DNA of 64,000 bases from Bacillota bacterium (GTDB lineage Bacteria; Bacillota; Clostridia; Christensenellales; Aristaeellaceae). This document shows positions 62,113 through 64,000 of this stretch, piece after piece. The stretch lies in contig JAEZIN010000008.1 of the NCBI GenBank assembly GCA_023436585.1, forward strand, positions 1-64,000, read 5' to 3'. Within the stretch, counting starts at the first letter, position 1, and every line of letters starts with the position of its first letter. The notes under the pieces were generated by a model. That model worked only from the letters and a program-made list of their open reading frames with translations. It was not told where the DNA came from and ran no database searches. The translations under genes were made by a program, and so were the position numbers.

Positions 62113-64000
62113 TTAGAAGACGATCAGGTTCAAATCCGGATTATTGGCTGTCGCGCTCGTGATATTGGTTGCCGCCGTTACGATGACCCTGATTTCATAT
62201 AGGCTGGTCGTATTGGCTACAGCAGTATCAACATGGGTATCACAGAATGGAATCCTGTTGGTTCCGGCTGCTGCACCAACCCGGTCCAGAGTCCTGGTGT
62301 GAATGAGAGTGGCATCCCTGTAGATGCGGAACTCTGCTGTGATCGAGTAGTTTGCCGTGCTCACAAATTCAAAGCCCTGAGCGTGATCGATCTTCACATC
62401 ATCGCCGATGGTAACAGGAACATTTTGTGTTATTACCGTTACTTCTGCCGATGGCGGGAACACCGCTATTGCTCCGGTTGCAGCGTTGAAAAACAAAGCT
62501 GGTGTTCCGGCAGGTCCAGTGTCACCTATCGGACCTGTGTCACCTGTGGGGCCAGTCGGGCCGGTATCGCCTGTGGGGCCAGTGTCGCCTGTGGGGCCAG
62601 TGTCACCTGTGGGACCTGTATCGCCGGTGGGACCAGTGTCGCCGGTGGGACCTGTGTCGCCCGTGGGACCGGTGTCACCCGTGGGACCAGTGTCACCCGT
62701 GGGACCAGTGTCACCCGTGGGACCGGTATCACCCGTGGGACCAGTGTCGCCGGTGGGGCCGGTATCGCCGGTGGGACCGGTGTCGCCGGTGGGGCCTGTG
62801 TCGCCAGTGGGGCCAGTGTCGCCGGTGGGACCGGTGGGGCCAGTGGGACCTGTGTCGCCGGTGGGTCCGGTGTCGCCTGTGGGACCGGTGTCGCCGGTAG
62901 GCCCAGTGTCGCCAGTGGGACCGGTGTCTCCGGTGGGGCCTGTGTCGCCAGTGGGGCCAGTGGGGCCGGTTGGACCTGTGTCGCCGGTGGGGCCGGTGTC
63001 ACCCGTGGGACCTGTGTCGCCCGTGGGGCCAGTGTCGCCGGTGGGACCAGTGTCACCCGTGGGACCTGTGTCGCCGGTAGGCCCAGTGTCGCCGGTGGGG
63101 CCGGTATCGCCTGTGGGGCCAGTGTCACCGATGGGGCCGGTATCGCCGGTAGGACCGGTGTCGCCCGTGGGGCCGGTGTCGCCCGTGGGACCCGTGTCAC
63201 CCGTGGGACCAGTGTCACCCGTGGGACCCGTGTCACCGGTGGGGCCGGTGTCACCTGTGGGACCAGTGTCACCTGTGGGGCCAGTGTCGCCGGTAGGACC
63301 AGTATCGCCGGTAGACCCAGTGTCGCCGGTGGGGCCGGTATCACCCGTGGGGCCGGTGTCGCCGGTAGGACCGGTGTCGCCCGTGGGGCCGGTATCGCCG
63401 GTAGGACCGGTGTCGCCCGTGGGGCCGGTGTCGCCCGTGGGACCAGTGTCACCCGTGGGACCAGTGTCACCCGTGGGGCCAGTGTCACCTGTGGGGCCGG
63501 CGTCACCTGTGGGGCCGGTGTCACCTGTGGGACCAGTGTCACCTGTGGGGCCAGTGTCGCCCGTGGGACCAGTGTCGCCGGTGGGGCCGGTGTCGCCTGT
63601 GGGGCCAGTATCGCCGGTGGGACCTGTGTCGCCGGTGGGTCCGGTGTCGCCAGTGGGACCAGTGTCACCCGTAGGACCAGTGTCACCTGTCGGGCCGGTA
63701 ATCGAGGGATTTTCTATTGTTACCGTAGCCGAACCTGGTGTAACGGTTATATCAAGTGTTGTGCTCTGGAATTCCAAATTCTCTCCGAACCCAACTACGG
63801 CTGTCCCCGTTGTGCCTAACACTTCAAAAAGAGGTGTACCTGCCGCTACGCCTGCAGGTCCAGTATCGCCTGTCGGACCTGTAGGACCGGTGTCGCCGGT
63901 GGGGCCAGTGTCGCCAGTGGGACCAGTGTCACCTGTCGGACCAGTGTCGCCAGTGGGACCAGTGTCACCCGTGGGACCAGTGTCACCTGTCGGGCCGGTG
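62113..64000 (-). CDS. Collagen-like protein, N-terminal part outside the window
   Basis: At least 629 residues; the frame stays open to the window edge, so the start is missing (a GTG at 63822 is internal). From the edge: GXY repeats (63855-64000), a globular insert about 63710-63850 (VGFGENLEFQSTTLDITVTP) homologous to the insert at residue 345 of the first collagen gene, then about 66 units of GPTGDT (62510-63700), and a 120-residue C-terminal domain (TITQNVPVTIGDD-like, VITQNVPVTIGDDVKIDHAQGF) unlike the other two genes. Probably a third spore-surface filament protein. Confidence 0.92.
   Translation of the reverse strand, partial: TGPTGDTGPTGDTGPTGDTGPTGDTGPTGDTGPTGDTGPTGPTGDTGPAGVAAGTPLFEVLGTTGTAVVGFGENLEFQSTTLDITVTPGSATVTIENPSITGPTGDTGPTGDTGPTGDTGPTGDTGPTGDTGPTGDTGPTGDTGPTGDTGPTGDTGPTGDTGPTGDAGPTGDTGPTGDTGPTGDTGPTGDTGPTGDTGPTGDTGPTGDTGPTGDTGPTGDTGPTGDTGSTGDTGPTGDTGPTGDTGPTGDTGPTGDTGPTGDTGPTGDTGPTGDTGPTGDTGPTGDTGPIGDTGPTGDTGPTGDTGPTGDTGPTGDTGPTGDTGPTGDTGPTGDTGPTGDTGPTGPTGPTGDTGPTGDTGPTGDTGPTGDTGPTGDTGPTGDTGPTGPTGPTGDTGPTGDTGPTGDTGPTGDTGPTGDTGPTGDTGPTGDTGPTGDTGPTGDTGPTGDTGPTGDTGPTGDTGPTGDTGPTGDTGPTGDTGPTGPTGDTGPIGDTGPAGTPALFFNAATGAIAVFPPSAEVTVITQNVPVTIGDDVKIDHAQGFEFVSTANYSITAEFRIYRDATLIHTRTLDRVGAAAGTNRIPFCDTHVDTAVANTTSLYEIRVIVTAATNITSATANNPDLNLIVF
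62510..64000 (-). repeat. Long 18-bp tandem repeat array encoding GPTGDT
   Basis: About 66 near-perfect GPTGDT units from 62510 to 63700, a 150-base non-repeat insert, then further units to the window edge. A few units vary (GSTGDT, GPIGDT, GPTGPT). Assembly length in such an array may be unreliable. Confidence 0.95.

Noticed and set aside
58565..64000. Regular short repeats considered as a CRISPR array
   Set aside because: Units are contiguous 18-bp coding repeats without unique spacers, in frame in collagen-like genes.

Overview
The window looks like part of a spore-forming Clostridia (Firmicutes) chromosome. Evidence: strong Shine-Dalgarno sites of the AGGAGG type, many GTG and TTG starts, TTGACA-17-TATAAT type promoters, a SigI/RsgI pair, a Bce-type antimicrobial-peptide module, a cellobiose phosphorylase close to the clostridial enzyme, and BclA/BclB-like collagen proteins of the kind found on spore exosporia. 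The base composition is GC-rich in the first 37 kb and clearly more AT-rich in the surface-polysaccharide region (about 37.8-58 kb). The species cannot be named from this sequence.

Layout. 0-2 kb: tRNA-Arg and two poorly characterised genes on the minus strand. 2.2-7.9 kb: L-arabinose isomerase, then a sugar-binding lipoprotein, a YesM-type histidine kinase and a YesN-type regulator, forming a likely three-component sugar sensor. 8-12.7 kb: BceRS two-component system and BceAB transporter, separated by about 320 bp that hold a strongly folded candidate RNA and a long inverted repeat. 12.8-20.2 kb: polysaccharide deacetylase, DMT transporter, glycosyltransferase, a secreted peptidoglycan-binding protein, sigI-rsgI and a secreted repeat protein. 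20.5-26.4 kb: cellobiose phosphorylase with a LacI/CcpA-like operator, membrane M28 peptidase, and an ECF sigma factor with a likely membrane anti-sigma partner. 26.5-32 kb: two zinc-ribbon ABC exporters around a DUF1854 protein, preceded by a very small gene with its own promoter and terminator.

32-58 kb: a surface glycan locus. Two TPR-containing GT2 glycosyltransferases diverge from rfbACBD (dTDP-L-rhamnose). Next come a small membrane protein, a YidC-like/CDP-glycerol-transferase-like fusion and a membrane sulfatase-fold protein. Then an 11-gene minus-strand operon carries an ABC polysaccharide exporter, GT2 enzymes, the UDP-N-acetyl-L-fucosamine trio (fnlA/capE, fnlB/capF, fnlC/capG), a three-domain glycosyltransferase, a pyruvyl-transferase-like protein and a cytidylyltransferase. 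The operon has one strong promoter at 57.9 kb.

58-64 kb: three collagen-like genes built on GPTGDT repeats with C1q/TNF-like or BclB-type globular ends; the third runs off the window. Two of them are preceded by sequences that match the late mother-cell SigK promoter consensus, which supports a spore-surface role. The rhamnose genes and glycosyltransferases may supply sugars for the many threonines of these repeats; this is inference.
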